DNA from: Planctomycetota bacterium
Lineage (GTDB): Bacteria; Planctomycetota; Phycisphaerae; Tepidisphaerales; Tepidisphaeraceae
DNA length: 22,925 nt
Assembly (NCBI GenBank): GCA_029777755.1
Contig: JAKORQ010000274.1
Span: 1-22,925 of the forward strand
Direction of reading: 5' to 3'
Below the pieces are notes generated by a model. That model saw only the letters and a program-made list of their open reading frames with translations, made no database searches and had not been told where the DNA came from. Shown piece after piece: positions 1 through 7,563 of this stretch (position 1 is the first letter of the stretch; each line of letters begins with the position of its first letter). A program made the translations under genes and the position numbers.

Positions 1-55
1 CGGCCGACACCATCAGCCAGCCGAGAAGCAACGTGATCCACGACGCTCGTTTCAT
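1..55 (-). CDS. N-terminal fragment, probably second sugar ABC permease (partial)
   Basis: An ATG on the minus strand at 55 opens a frame that runs off the window edge, giving 18 codons (MKRASWITLLLGWLMVSA): a short positive start followed by a hydrophobic stretch, as at the first membrane segment of a permease or in a signal peptide. It starts about 40 bases after the stop of the preceding CUT1 permease, on the same strand, with a weak GAAGGG about 10 bases before the ATG. CUT1 importers usually have paired MalF- and MalG-type permeases in this order, so a MalG-type permease is the likely identity. That rests on gene order; the visible residues alone would also fit another exported or membrane protein. 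Confidence 0.5.
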   Translation of the reverse strand, partial: MKRASWITLLLGWLMVSA

Positions 56-96
56 GACAGATGATACCCTTCAGTCGGCCGGGTAATTCCCCTCAT

Positions 97-996
97 CTAG
101 GGCCCCGGCCGCTCGCGCAATACCTGCCGCAACAGTATGTACTGCATTATCAGGAGGATACCCACGACCAGAACGATCCCCCAGCCGACGGCCGACGCGT
201 AAGGGAAGTTGCCCGCCTCGAAGCCGACCCCGTAGAGGTACATCACGACTGTCATGCCCGCCGACGATGGGCCGGGGCCGCCGAAGAGGACGTAAGGCAG
301 CTCAAACAGTTGAAACGACTGGATAGTCCCGATGAACATCAGGAACGCCAGCATCGGGCGCACCGATGGCAGCGTGATATGCCAGAAGCACGCCCATGGT
401 CCGGCGCCATCGACACGGGCGGCGTCGTAGAGCGCCCCAGGGATACCCTGCATGGCGGCCGCCAGGTACAGCGAGCCAAACCCGACGCTTAACCACAGCG
501 CCACCAGCAACATCGAGGCCAGCGATAGTCGTGGGTCGGTGAGGAAGGGAATCTGCACCTCGTGCCCGAGGAGCAGGGAAAGGAAGCGGTTCACCAGGCC
601 ATATCGGGTATCCAGCATGGCGGCGAACAGCACCGACGCGTACACCGGGCCGATGAAATACGGGCAGAGCAGAGCGAAACGCACGATTCCCCGCCCGCGG
701 GCGTAGCCGCTGCGCAAGCCGGCGGCGATGGCCAGGCACAGCGGGATCTCCAGGACCAGGAACAGCACGGTGAATGCGGTGGTGTTGAGCGTTGCCAGCC
801 AGAAGAGGCGATCGCGGAAGAGGAAACGGTAGTTTGCCAGGCTAAAGACCGACTCCCCGGAGGCAAATTCCCGGCGGAAGCTTAGGCCGACGCTGCCGAT
901 CAGCGGCAGGATCACGAATATGGCAAACGCCAGCAGGAACGGCGAGAGCATGAGAAAGCTGGTGCGCGACGGAACGCGGGAGGATGAGCTTCTCAC
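97..996 (-). CDS. Carbohydrate ABC transporter permease, MalF/UgpA type (CUT1)
   Basis: 299-residue inner-membrane permease subunit of a sugar importer. Hydrophobic segments are visible near residues 14-37, 70-94, 108-128, 158-182, 213-235 and 265-290, matching the six-helix CUT1 pattern. The EAA loop that docks on the ATPase is clear at about residues 190-209 (YDAARVDGAGPWACFWHITL). The start is GTG at 996: its bases overlap the TGA of the solute-binding protein gene as GTGA, so the two genes are translationally coupled, with GAGGAA upstream as ribosome site. No ATPase gene is in view; in many bacteria one shared MsmK/UgpC-type ATPase serves several such importers. The substrate cannot be read from the sequence. 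Confidence 0.93.
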   Translation of the reverse strand: MRSSSSRVPSRTSFLMLSPFLLAFAIFVILPLIGSVGLSFRREFASGESVFSLANYRFLFRDRLFWLATLNTTAFTVLFLVLEIPLCLAIAAGLRSGYARGRGIVRFALLCPYFIGPVYASVLFAAMLDTRYGLVNRFLSLLLGHEVQIPFLTDPRLSLASMLLVALWLSVGFGSLYLAAAMQGIPGALYDAARVDGAGPWACFWHITLPSVRPMLAFLMFIGTIQSFQLFELPYVLFGGPGPSSAGMTVVMYLYGVGFEAGNFPYASAVGWGIVLVVGILLIMQYILLRQVLRERPGP

Positions 997-2369
997 GGCC
1001 GTTCCTCCGCGAAATCCAGCAGACGAGCCAGGCGGCGCTCTTCCTCGCCCAGGCGGCGGGCGCAGAAATCCTCGAGCTGCGCTTCGCCATGTTTCTCCAG
1101 GTGTGCCTGGGCGTCGGAGAGCACGGCGGCGATCGTCTGTGATACGGCCGCCATGTATGGGCTGATCCTCTGCTCCGGCAGCTCGCGGGACAGCTCAATA
1201 TACAGACGGCCGATGGCCTGCCCGCCGTATAGTGGATCGGCATCATCCCAGGCGGGGTCTTCCCATGCGCTGGTGATGGCCGGAATGATGGAAGAGTGAT
1301 ATTGCCGCGCCTTCACGGCGGCCGGGGTGAGCTGCAGGTTCTTAAGCAGCTGCCAGGCCGCCTCGGGGTCTCGACAGTTGCGCGGGATGGCAACCATAGT
1401 GCCGCCCCAACTCGCTGTGCGAGCATCATCAGGTGAAAAGCGGGGCAGCGGCATCATTCGGAGCTTGCCCAGCAGATCCGGATCCCAGCGGAGGTACTCT
1501 ATCCGCCAGTCGGGGGTGAACAATGCGGCGGTGTGGCCCTCGGCCAGATCGCGGGCCGAGACGTTGCTGGAGACAGGCGAGCTGATGGCATCGTCGCCGG
1601 CCACCAGGGTGGCGTAGAAGGCGATGGTGCGGGCGAGCGCCGGGGAAGAAAGGCTTGGCCGGCCGGTGTGGTCGAAGAGGGTTATATGCTGCTGCTGGAT
1701 GAGGATCATCAGGTCAGAGGCGCTCCAGCGGCTAAGTTGCATGGCTCGCCGATCGATGCCTCGCTGCGACCAAAAAAGTTGATATTTCCGGCAGGCGTTC
1801 CGGAAGGAAATCCAGTCCTGGCAGGCCGACAGATCGATGCCGGCTTCGCGGAACAGATCCTCCCTGTAGGTTAACGTTACTGGGTGAACATCACGCGGGA
1901 TTCCATACACTCTTCCAGCATGGGTCCAGCTTGCCACGCGGGAGGGCAGCAGGTCCCGGGCGGCCGGATCATGGGCGATAAATCCATCCAGCGGCAGCAG
2001 GCCGACGTTATCTGGAGCGGCACGGAAATACTTGCCGACCGAGCCAATTTCTATCTCAACCACGTCGGGCACCTGCCGTCCGCGGGTGTTGGCGAGGATG
2101 AGCGAGAGCAATCGGGCATCCAATGCGCGGGAGGGCATGAGCTCGACGACAACGTTCCTGCCGGTTAGCTGGTGGTGGAGTTCGGTAAGGGGAGGCTGGG
2201 ATCCGGATGCGCGGGTGTAGGTGGCCAAGTGTGAGGGATCGAATGTCCAGACCACCTGATCCGGCATGGTCTGGTTGGGGATGGAGATAACCTGGCCGAA
2301 GCTTCCCACCATGGCGAAGACGAGAATGAGCAGGATCGTTCTTCCGGCGGGGAATTGCATGGTTTTCAT
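993..2369 (-). CDS. Extracellular sugar-binding protein of ABC importer
   Basis: 458-residue solute-binding protein of a carbohydrate ABC importer, family 1 type. The open frame extends upstream to 2486, but I choose the ATG at 2369 because it begins a clear signal peptide (MKTMQFPAGRTILLILVFAM, then a small-residue region ending SFG/QV) and because the longer form would run into the divergent Fur-type gene. No lipobox cysteine is seen, so it is probably free or held by its uncleaved signal. Family features include an N-terminal lobe with a VVELMPSRALDARLLSLI-like segment, YGIPRDVHPVTLTYREDLFREAGID (about residues 159-183), and WGGTMVAIPRNCRDPEAAWQLLKNL towards the C-terminus. It heads the operon with the two permeases. 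The ribosome site before 2369 is weak, so the start could be the ATG 9 bases inside. Confidence 0.88.
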   Translation of the reverse strand: MKTMQFPAGRTILLILVFAMVGSFGQVISIPNQTMPDQVVWTFDPSHLATYTRASGSQPPLTELHHQLTGRNVVVELMPSRALDARLLSLILANTRGRQVPDVVEIEIGSVGKYFRAAPDNVGLLPLDGFIAHDPAARDLLPSRVASWTHAGRVYGIPRDVHPVTLTYREDLFREAGIDLSACQDWISFRNACRKYQLFWSQRGIDRRAMQLSRWSASDLMILIQQQHITLFDHTGRPSLSSPALARTIAFYATLVAGDDAISSPVSSNVSARDLAEGHTAALFTPDWRIEYLRWDPDLLGKLRMMPLPRFSPDDARTASWGGTMVAIPRNCRDPEAAWQLLKNLQLTPAAVKARQYHSSIIPAITSAWEDPAWDDADPLYGGQAIGRLYIELSRELPEQRISPYMAAVSQTIAAVLSDAQAHLEKHGEAQLEDFCARRLGEEERRLARLLDFAEERP

Positions 2370-2448
2370 AGTCGGTACTTTTCGCCGGCTTGCGTCAAGT
2401 CCCTTGCTGGTGCGAAAAAGCGCGCTTACACTTGCTTGGAAGCGATAG

Positions 2449-2961
2449 ATGTCCGAGCAGCCCCGAATTTTACCCAGTATTCGCAAGGCTCCGGCCGGCA
2501 GACAGCCTGCGGTGGCGCCTTACGAGCCTCTATGCGCCATCTTCCGGCGATACCTGCACAAGGAGAAGCTCAAGTTCACGCCGGAGCGAGCGTTGATACT
2601 GGAGGCGGTCCTGAGGAAGACGGGGCTATTCCAAGCGGAATCGCTGACAGAGGACCTGCGAAGGGCCGGCCACCGTGCCAGCCGGGCCACTGTCTACCGC
2701 ACACTCAGCCACCTGCAGGATGCGGGCATCCTCAAGCAGGTATTTTTCGACAACAAACAGTCCTACTTCGAGGTAGTGGCAGGCAGGCAGGCGAATGACT
2801 ATTTAATCTGCCTCTCAACAGGCAAGGTTATAGAGTTTTCCAGCCAGAAACTAAGACAGCTTCGCGACGAGATATGTCGTGAACACGGGTTTGACCCCGT
2901 ATCCCACCAGTTGCACATATACGGCATCTCGCCGGAAGGACGTGCGGCGGAGAAGGGCTGA
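2449..2961 (+). CDS. Fur-family transcriptional regulator with decayed metal sites
   Basis: 170-residue DNA-binding regulator of the ferric uptake family. Residues 1-30 are an extra N-terminal tail; residues 40-100 hold the winged helix, with the diagnostic SRATVYRTLSHLQDAGIL at about 78-95; residues 101-163 hold the dimerisation domain ending HQLHIYGISPEG. GGAAG six bases before the ATG supports this start. Compared with E. coli Fur, the HHDH metal segment reads ANDY (115-118). The following CxxC has only its first cysteine (C121, then T124), the helix-4 histidine is lost, and only E108 and H153 of the usual ligands are evident. It may therefore not sense metal in the standard way. It is divergent from the sugar importer with about 80 bases between starts, so it could control it, its own gene, or both. 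Confidence 0.9.
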   Translation: MSEQPRILPSIRKAPAGRQPAVAPYEPLCAIFRRYLHKEKLKFTPERALILEAVLRKTGLFQAESLTEDLRRAGHRASRATVYRTLSHLQDAGILKQVFFDNKQSYFEVVAGRQANDYLICLSTGKVIEFSSQKLRQLRDEICREHGFDPVSHQLHIYGISPEGRAAEKG

Positions 2962-2968
2962 CTTAATC

Positions 2969-2992
2969 AAGCGTTAACCGCGAGTTAAGCTT
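2969..2992. repeat. Inverted repeat after the Fur-family gene
   Basis: AAGCGTTAAC and GTTAAGCTT form an inverted repeat around a five-base centre, with one bulged G. It lies just downstream of the Fur-type stop and upstream of a promoter-like pair, with no T-tract after it. It could be an operator for the AraC-type gene or a weak 3' hairpin; the sequence alone does not decide. Confidence 0.45.
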
Positions 2993-2995
2993 GCA

Positions 2996-3023
2996 TTGCA
3001 CGTGTGACTCGCTAACGTATTAT
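2996..3023 (+). promoter_or_regulatory. Possible sigma-70 promoter, distal, for the AraC-type gene
   Basis: TTGCAC, then 16 bases, then TATTAT lies in the AT-rich 170-base gap upstream of the AraC-family gene. The -10 matches five of six consensus bases; the -35 is weak. It would give a leader of about 100 bases. Confidence 0.35.
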
Positions 3024-3104
3024 GCCACGCACGAGGAATAAACATACCTGGGCACTGGTAGATACATTAGCAGGATAGAGCAATCTTGGTTAATAGTCGC
3101 GGCG

Positions 3105-3118
3105 TATAATTAAAAGGA
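3105..3118 (+). promoter_or_regulatory. Proximal -10 box and ribosome site for the AraC-type gene
   Basis: A perfect TATAAT sits at 3105-3110, followed by AAAAGGA at 3112-3118 and an ATG at 3132. No good -35 is found at normal spacing (TTGGTT at 3086 is too close), so this promoter may need an activator. If it fires, the transcript would start close to the ribosome site, so it and the distal promoter would give different leaders. Confidence 0.4.
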
Positions 3119-3131
3119 ACTACCCACACAA

Positions 3132-4349
3132 ATGAGCAAACAAGCCGTACATCGCGAAAACGTATCCGAGATCGTCAAGAAATCCGGCGATGCTATTCAG
3201 TACCGCCAGATGTTTGATGCTCTCAAGAAAACCATTCCCTTTGCGGAAGGTTTTATTGTCGCGGCCGTGCCACGCGGTGGGCTGCAGATCGTGCAGCCCA
3301 GCAGGGTGCCCGAGGTGCTGGTCAGGGCCTATGCCAACGAGTTTCACAAGGAAGATCGCGCAAGTTGGCAGGCAATGATCAAAAAAAAGCCAATGCGTGG
3401 CGTCGAGGCATGGGGCAAGGAAAAAGATTACGAGCAGTCCCGCTACCTGCGTGACTTCATGCTGTACAACTGCAACTTCTACCACATGGTTGCAGTGCCG
3501 CTGAAGTCGCCGCTGTTTGCCGGTTACGGCGGTGCGCTGCACCTGTATCGCTATCGCGAGCAGGGGCAGTTTACCGACGCGGAAATCTCAAAGCTCAAGG
3601 ATCTGGCCGACCAGATTGACGAGGCGACCGATCGCCTGCGTGAGTCTCGCAAGCCGCAGCAGTTCATGTTCCAGGCCCCCTGGGCACACAGGCTGCCGCA
3701 GAAGAAGTTTGTGCTGGATGGCCGGAGCCGTTGCGTGTTTGGCAACGATGTTTTCTCGGGTCTCGATGACCGCCTTCGCCAGCAGATTGTGCAGCATGCT
3801 TCGCTGAGCCTGCAGCGCGGCGGCGATGTCGAGCTGCAGCCGGATCGCCTTCAGATGCCCGATTCCCGCGGCGACCTTTGGACCTTCCGCGTGGTTCCGT
3901 TCAGGAACTACCCGGCGCTTGGCAATGGCACGTATGTGTTCTTCTGTCTGCAGCCCGAGGCCGGCGATTGGGCAACGATCCGTCCCAACGATTTCCAGGC
4001 CGACCCGGAGATGGTTCGCCTGATCCCTGCCCTGCGTTTCATGCAGCAGGAGTTCCATCGCTCCCCGGCGCTGGGTGAGATCGCCCGTGTGGTGCATCTC
4101 TCGCCGTTCCATTTCCATCGCCGCTTTACCGAGCTTCTTGGCCTGACACCCAAGCATTTCCTGCTGGAGTGCCAGATCAACGAGGCCAAGCGGCAGCTCA
4201 TGGCTCGGCAGAAGGGTCTCTCGAGTATCGCCAAGGATTGTGGCTTTGCTCACCAGAGCCACTTCACCAGCCGCTTCAAGCAGGCCACCGGCCTTACCCC
4301 GACGCGTTGGCGTCGGGTCGCTCAGGACCTGCAGCGAGCTTCGGTATAG
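3132..4349 (+). CDS. AraC-family transcriptional regulator with N-terminal sensory region
   Basis: 405-residue regulator. The C-terminal part (about residues 290-395) is a typical AraC double helix-turn-helix: a first HTH around LGEIARVVHLSPFHFHRRFTE, and a second around SSIAKDCGFAHQSHFTSRFKQ followed by TGLTPTRWRR. The N-terminal 280 residues are not the sugar-binding cupin of AraC itself. They look like two sensory modules, a GAF/LuxR-ligand-like region (about 20-160, with SWQAMIKKKP and FYHMVAVPLKSP) and a PAS-like region (about 180-275). That assignment is tentative. The start follows AAAAGGA by 13 bases and the next good terminator is at 4377. Its target may be the importer to the left or the genes to the right, but nothing in the sequence proves this. 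Confidence 0.9.
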   Translation: MSKQAVHRENVSEIVKKSGDAIQYRQMFDALKKTIPFAEGFIVAAVPRGGLQIVQPSRVPEVLVRAYANEFHKEDRASWQAMIKKKPMRGVEAWGKEKDYEQSRYLRDFMLYNCNFYHMVAVPLKSPLFAGYGGALHLYRYREQGQFTDAEISKLKDLADQIDEATDRLRESRKPQQFMFQAPWAHRLPQKKFVLDGRSRCVFGNDVFSGLDDRLRQQIVQHASLSLQRGGDVELQPDRLQMPDSRGDLWTFRVVPFRNYPALGNGTYVFFCLQPEAGDWATIRPNDFQADPEMVRLIPALRFMQQEFHRSPALGEIARVVHLSPFHFHRRFTELLGLTPKHFLLECQINEAKRQLMARQKGLSSIAKDCGFAHQSHFTSRFKQATGLTPTRWRRVAQDLQRASV

Positions 4350-4376
4350 CCTGAACGTCGCATCTGGATAAACGCC

Positions 4377-4405
4377 AAAGGGCTCGGCGATTGCCGAGCC
4401 CTTTT
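4377..4405 (+). terminator. Rho-independent terminator after the AraC-type gene
   Basis: GGGCTCGGC and GCCGAGCCC form a nine-base-pair GC-rich stem, extended by AAA/TTT, around the loop GATT, and followed by TTTT. It ends the AraC-type transcript. On the minus strand the same hairpin is followed by TTT, so it may also end the convergent methyltransferase transcript, whose stop is at 4430. Confidence 0.9.
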
Positions 4406-4429
4406 CTATCTGGCCGATGCCTTCACGGA

Positions 4430-5425
4430 TCACTCCGGCTTGATGGCGCGCACCACGCAGTTCATGGTGTCGTCATGCCGGATCAGCTCCGGCGAGACGA
4501 AGCCGACGGAGCGCAGGTCATCACTGATCTCGTGCAGAGTGAATGTCCCGCCGGTCTCCGTGTTAACCAGCATGTTGATGGCGAAGAAAGCGCCGCTGGC
4601 CGGCTGGGTGCGATCTTCCGACATAACATGATCCCGGATGAGGATCTGGCCGCCGGGCACGAGGGCGGCGAATACTGATGCGTACAGTTTGCGGCATTCC
4701 TCCCGCGACATCTGGTGAATGATGGCGCTCACCCACGCCAGGTCGGCCCCGGCGGGAAGCGGATCCTGCATGAAGTCGCCGCCGACAAGACGAACCCGCG
4801 CGGTCATGCCGGCTGCCGCCAGCCGCTGGGTCGACTGCGGCAGAACCTTGGGAAGGTCAAACAGCGTCGCTCGTGCATCGGGATACCTGTTGAGGAACGC
4901 GATGGTCCACGTTCCCGAAGCGCCGCCGACGTCCAGCAGGTGGTTGAACTTCAGCGGAGGCAGGGCATCCACCAGCATCGGCGCGGTGACGCGTGAGACA
5001 TTGTCCATTGCCTCGATGAAGGAGGCATAGTCGGCCGACTCGCCACGGATGCTTGGTTCACGCCGGGCCGGCCGGCCGGTCCTCACGACCCGCGCCAGTT
5101 CCGACCAGCTTCGCAGGCAGTTGGCCTGGTGCTGTCCCATGGCCAACATCGATTTCTCGCCGTGAGCGGTAAGAACCTCGGCCACCCCGGGGGCATTGCT
5201 GTACCTGCCATCGCGCTTCTCGAGGACCTCCATGGCCACGAGGGCATCGAGCAGGCTGGTGATCCCGCGCAGGTCAACCCCCAGCGATCGGGCCAGCGTG
5301 GCGGCGTCTGCCGGCGACCTGTCCAGGGCAGTGAACAATTCCAGTTCACAGCCGGCCAGCAGCACGCATGCGCGCTGGTATTCCCGCATGACGGCCGAGA
5401 GTTCCTCCGGTTTCCAATTCCTCAT
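4430..5425 (-). CDS. SAM-dependent O-methyltransferase, family 2 type
   Basis: 331-residue methyltransferase. Residues 10-90 form a winged-helix dimerisation region as in plant-type and polyketide O-methyltransferases. Residues 150-330 form the SAM-binding Rossmann fold: LLDVGGASG (163-171) is motif I, FDLP (189-192) holds the acidic residue for the ribose, and GGDF (215-218) contacts the adenine. IIHQMSREE (235-243) sits where the catalytic His of this family lies, so H237 is the likely base. The substrate is unknown. GGGAGGTGA five bases before the ATG makes the start secure. It is monocistronic as seen here, and I find no pathway genes beside it. Confidence 0.87.
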   Translation of the reverse strand: MRNWKPEELSAVMREYQRACVLLAGCELELFTALDRSPADAATLARSLGVDLRGITSLLDALVAMEVLEKRDGRYSNAPGVAEVLTAHGEKSMLAMGQHQANCLRSWSELARVVRTGRPARREPSIRGESADYASFIEAMDNVSRVTAPMLVDALPPLKFNHLLDVGGASGTWTIAFLNRYPDARATLFDLPKVLPQSTQRLAAAGMTARVRLVGGDFMQDPLPAGADLAWVSAIIHQMSREECRKLYASVFAALVPGGQILIRDHVMSEDRTQPASGAFFAINMLVNTETGGTFTLHEISDDLRSVGFVSPELIRHDDTMNCVVRAIKPE

Positions 5426-5504
5426 TGCTCACCTCCCTGCATTGAGGCTAACCGCGTCTGCAGGCGTACTCAACACATCAGCCAGGTGCTATCACATATG
5501 GGGA

Positions 5505-5560
5505 TTGTCGACAACAAACACCCGACACGTCGGTAACAGACTATCAAGACCCATCAAGAC
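5505..5560. promoter_or_regulatory. Palindromes and tandem 8-mers upstream of the heparinase gene
   Basis: The 146-base gap between the divergent methyltransferase and lyase genes holds TTGTCGACAA (5505-5514, a perfect palindrome), CCGAC-AC-GTCGG (5522-5533), and ATCAAGAC twice (5543-5550 and 5553-5560), spaced ten bases, one helical turn. The repeats end one base before the AGGAG ribosome site of the lyase gene. They look like protein-binding sites in a divergent control region. Confidence 0.4.
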
Positions 5561-5571
5561 AGGAGCAATAC

Positions 5572-7479
5572 GTGTACTACCCATGTCTTATCGTGCTTGC
5601 TGTTCTGGTTAGCGCCTTGATGGCGGCGAAAGTCGCCGAGGCCGCCCCGCTGGAAGGGGGAGTAGACCCCAAGAGGGTGCGCGAGATCGCCGCGATTCTG
5701 GGGGAGAAGCCTTTTTCGTTCGGCCCGCCGATCAGCGATCGAGAGGCATGGGAGAAAGTTGCGCGGCATGAAGCGTTCAAGGATGCAGTGTCGTATGCCA
5801 ACCGACGAGTCAACGAGCCTATCAAGCCGATGACGCTGGAGGTCTATTCCCTCTACGCCAAGACCGGGCAGAGAACCAAGGAATACGATCGAGTCCGCTG
5901 GGATCGACACTCGCGCATCGCCACTTACACCATTGCCGAGTGCATCGAGAACCAGGGGAGATTCATCAGACCGCTGGAAGATGCGATCGTGGAGATTTGC
6001 GCTGAGCCAACCTGGATACTTAACTTCCATGACACCGGCAACCTGGATGACTGGCATGGCCGACGCACCTTCATTGACCTGGGGTCATCGATCTTCGCCG
6101 GGGAGATGGCGCAGATGCTGGTGCTGGTGGGCGACAAGCTGCGGCCGGAAATTCGGGAACTGGTGAAGGACACCTGTCGCCAGCGCATCCTCGAGCCATA
6201 CAAGAAGGCGGTGGAGAGCGGATCGGGGCAGTGGTGGATAGCCTCGGACATGAACTGGAACTCGGTTTGCCACAATGGCGTGGTGCAGACCGCCCTTGGT
6301 GTACTGGATGATCGCGAGGAGCGGGCATTTTATGTTGCCTCGGCCGAGAAGTTCATCAGGAACTACCTGCGCGGCTTTGGCCCCGATGGCTACTGCAACG
6401 AAGGGATGGGTTACTGGACCTATGGGTTTACCCACTTCACGCAACTGTCGGAGCTGGTGCTTCAGGCAACCGGTGGCAAGGTGAACTTCTTCGATCTCCC
6501 GGGAGCGAAGTCGGCCGCTATGTACCCGACGAACCTAGAGATCACCCGCGGGGTGTTCCCGTCCTATGCAGACTGCGCGCTGGACGCCAGGCCGCCGGCA
6601 CGGCTGTCATCCTTCCTGGCGCGGCATTATCGAGTCCCGCTGACGCGCGGCGATGTGTCGGACCTGACCGCGCGCGAGGGACTTGTCGCCACGCTCATGT
6701 ACTCGTTTCTCCGGCCGGAGTTGGCGGAGCCGATGAGCAGAGACGCGCAGGCGGCGCCCCTGCGCAGCTTCTTCGATCATGGTGGTGTTCTCGTCTCCCG
6801 GCCAGCAGCGGGATCGAACTGCCGCATGGCCGTATCCTTCAAGGGCGGGCACAACGCCGAGTCACACAATCACAACGACCTGGGCACGTTCGTGGTCGCG
6901 CTGGGCAATGAGCTGCTGATTCTCGATCCCGGCGGGGAGATCTATACCTCGCGGACCTTCAGCAAGGAGCGCTACAAGAGCAACCTGCTCAACTCGTTCG
7001 GGCATCCGGTTCCCGTGATTGCCGGCAAGCTTCAGAGACAGGGCAAGGAGGCGGCCGCCAGGATCATACGAACCGACTTTACCGATGCGCGCGACATTTT
7101 TGCGCTGGACATAACCAGTGCCTATGACGTGCCGGAACTGCAGAAGCTCACGCGCCAGTTCACCTATGACCGCACCGGTGAAGGATCGCTGCAGGTGGTT
7201 GATGAGTTTGAGTTTTCCTCGCCACAGACATATGGCGGAGCGCTGCTCACCTACAAGAAGATCGAAGTGCTGGAAGACGGGTCGGTGGTGATTCGCGGAG
7301 ACTCGGCCGCCGTGAAAGTAACTATCGACGCCGGCGGCGCTGCGTATGACCTCATGCAGGAAGCGATAGAGGAGCAAACCCACAGCGGCGCAAAGCCGAC
7401 TCGTCTGGGGATCAACCTGCGCGAGCCGCTGGAGTCGGGCAAAGTCGCGCTGCTGATCACCCCGCTGCCGGCGGATTGA
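5572..7479 (+). CDS. Secreted heparinase II/III-family polysaccharide lyase
   Basis: 635-residue exported enzyme predicted to cleave uronic-acid-containing polysaccharide by beta-elimination. Residues 1-24 are a signal peptide ending VAEA before APLEGG. An alpha/alpha barrel covers about 60-380 and includes NWNSVCHNG (228-236), holding the conserved Asn and His, and GYWTYG (280-285), holding candidate catalytic tyrosines. A beta-sandwich follows from about 395, with SHNHNDLGTF (431-440) and LDPGGEIYTSRTFS (451-464), the hallmark of heparinase II/III proteins. The start is GTG, chosen because AGGAG lies six bases before it and because it begins the signal peptide directly. The exact substrate (heparin-like, alginate or other) cannot be told. 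It fits an organism that feeds on complex glycans. Confidence 0.9.
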   Translation: MYYPCLIVLAVLVSALMAAKVAEAAPLEGGVDPKRVREIAAILGEKPFSFGPPISDREAWEKVARHEAFKDAVSYANRRVNEPIKPMTLEVYSLYAKTGQRTKEYDRVRWDRHSRIATYTIAECIENQGRFIRPLEDAIVEICAEPTWILNFHDTGNLDDWHGRRTFIDLGSSIFAGEMAQMLVLVGDKLRPEIRELVKDTCRQRILEPYKKAVESGSGQWWIASDMNWNSVCHNGVVQTALGVLDDREERAFYVASAEKFIRNYLRGFGPDGYCNEGMGYWTYGFTHFTQLSELVLQATGGKVNFFDLPGAKSAAMYPTNLEITRGVFPSYADCALDARPPARLSSFLARHYRVPLTRGDVSDLTAREGLVATLMYSFLRPELAEPMSRDAQAAPLRSFFDHGGVLVSRPAAGSNCRMAVSFKGGHNAESHNHNDLGTFVVALGNELLILDPGGEIYTSRTFSKERYKSNLLNSFGHPVPVIAGKLQRQGKEAAARIIRTDFTDARDIFALDITSAYDVPELQKLTRQFTYDRTGEGSLQVVDEFEFSSPQTYGGALLTYKKIEVLEDGSVVIRGDSAAVKVTIDAGGAAYDLMQEAIEEQTHSGAKPTRLGINLREPLESGKVALLITPLPAD

Positions 7480-7563
7480 TTGCACTCCCGACGCGGTTGG
7501 GTCTGTCTGGCCTGGGCGCGGATTTTGCGTCGAGACTGACCGAACATTCGTTGGGAGGAAGAA

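Noticed and set aside
2370..2486. Upstream extension of the sugar-binding protein to 2486
   Set aside because: It overlaps the divergent Fur-type gene and puts 39 non-signal residues before a clean signal peptide.
3588..4433. 281-codon minus-strand frame under the AraC-type gene
   Set aside because: It crosses the terminator at 4377 and lies opposite a clear HTH region; it is a GC shadow.
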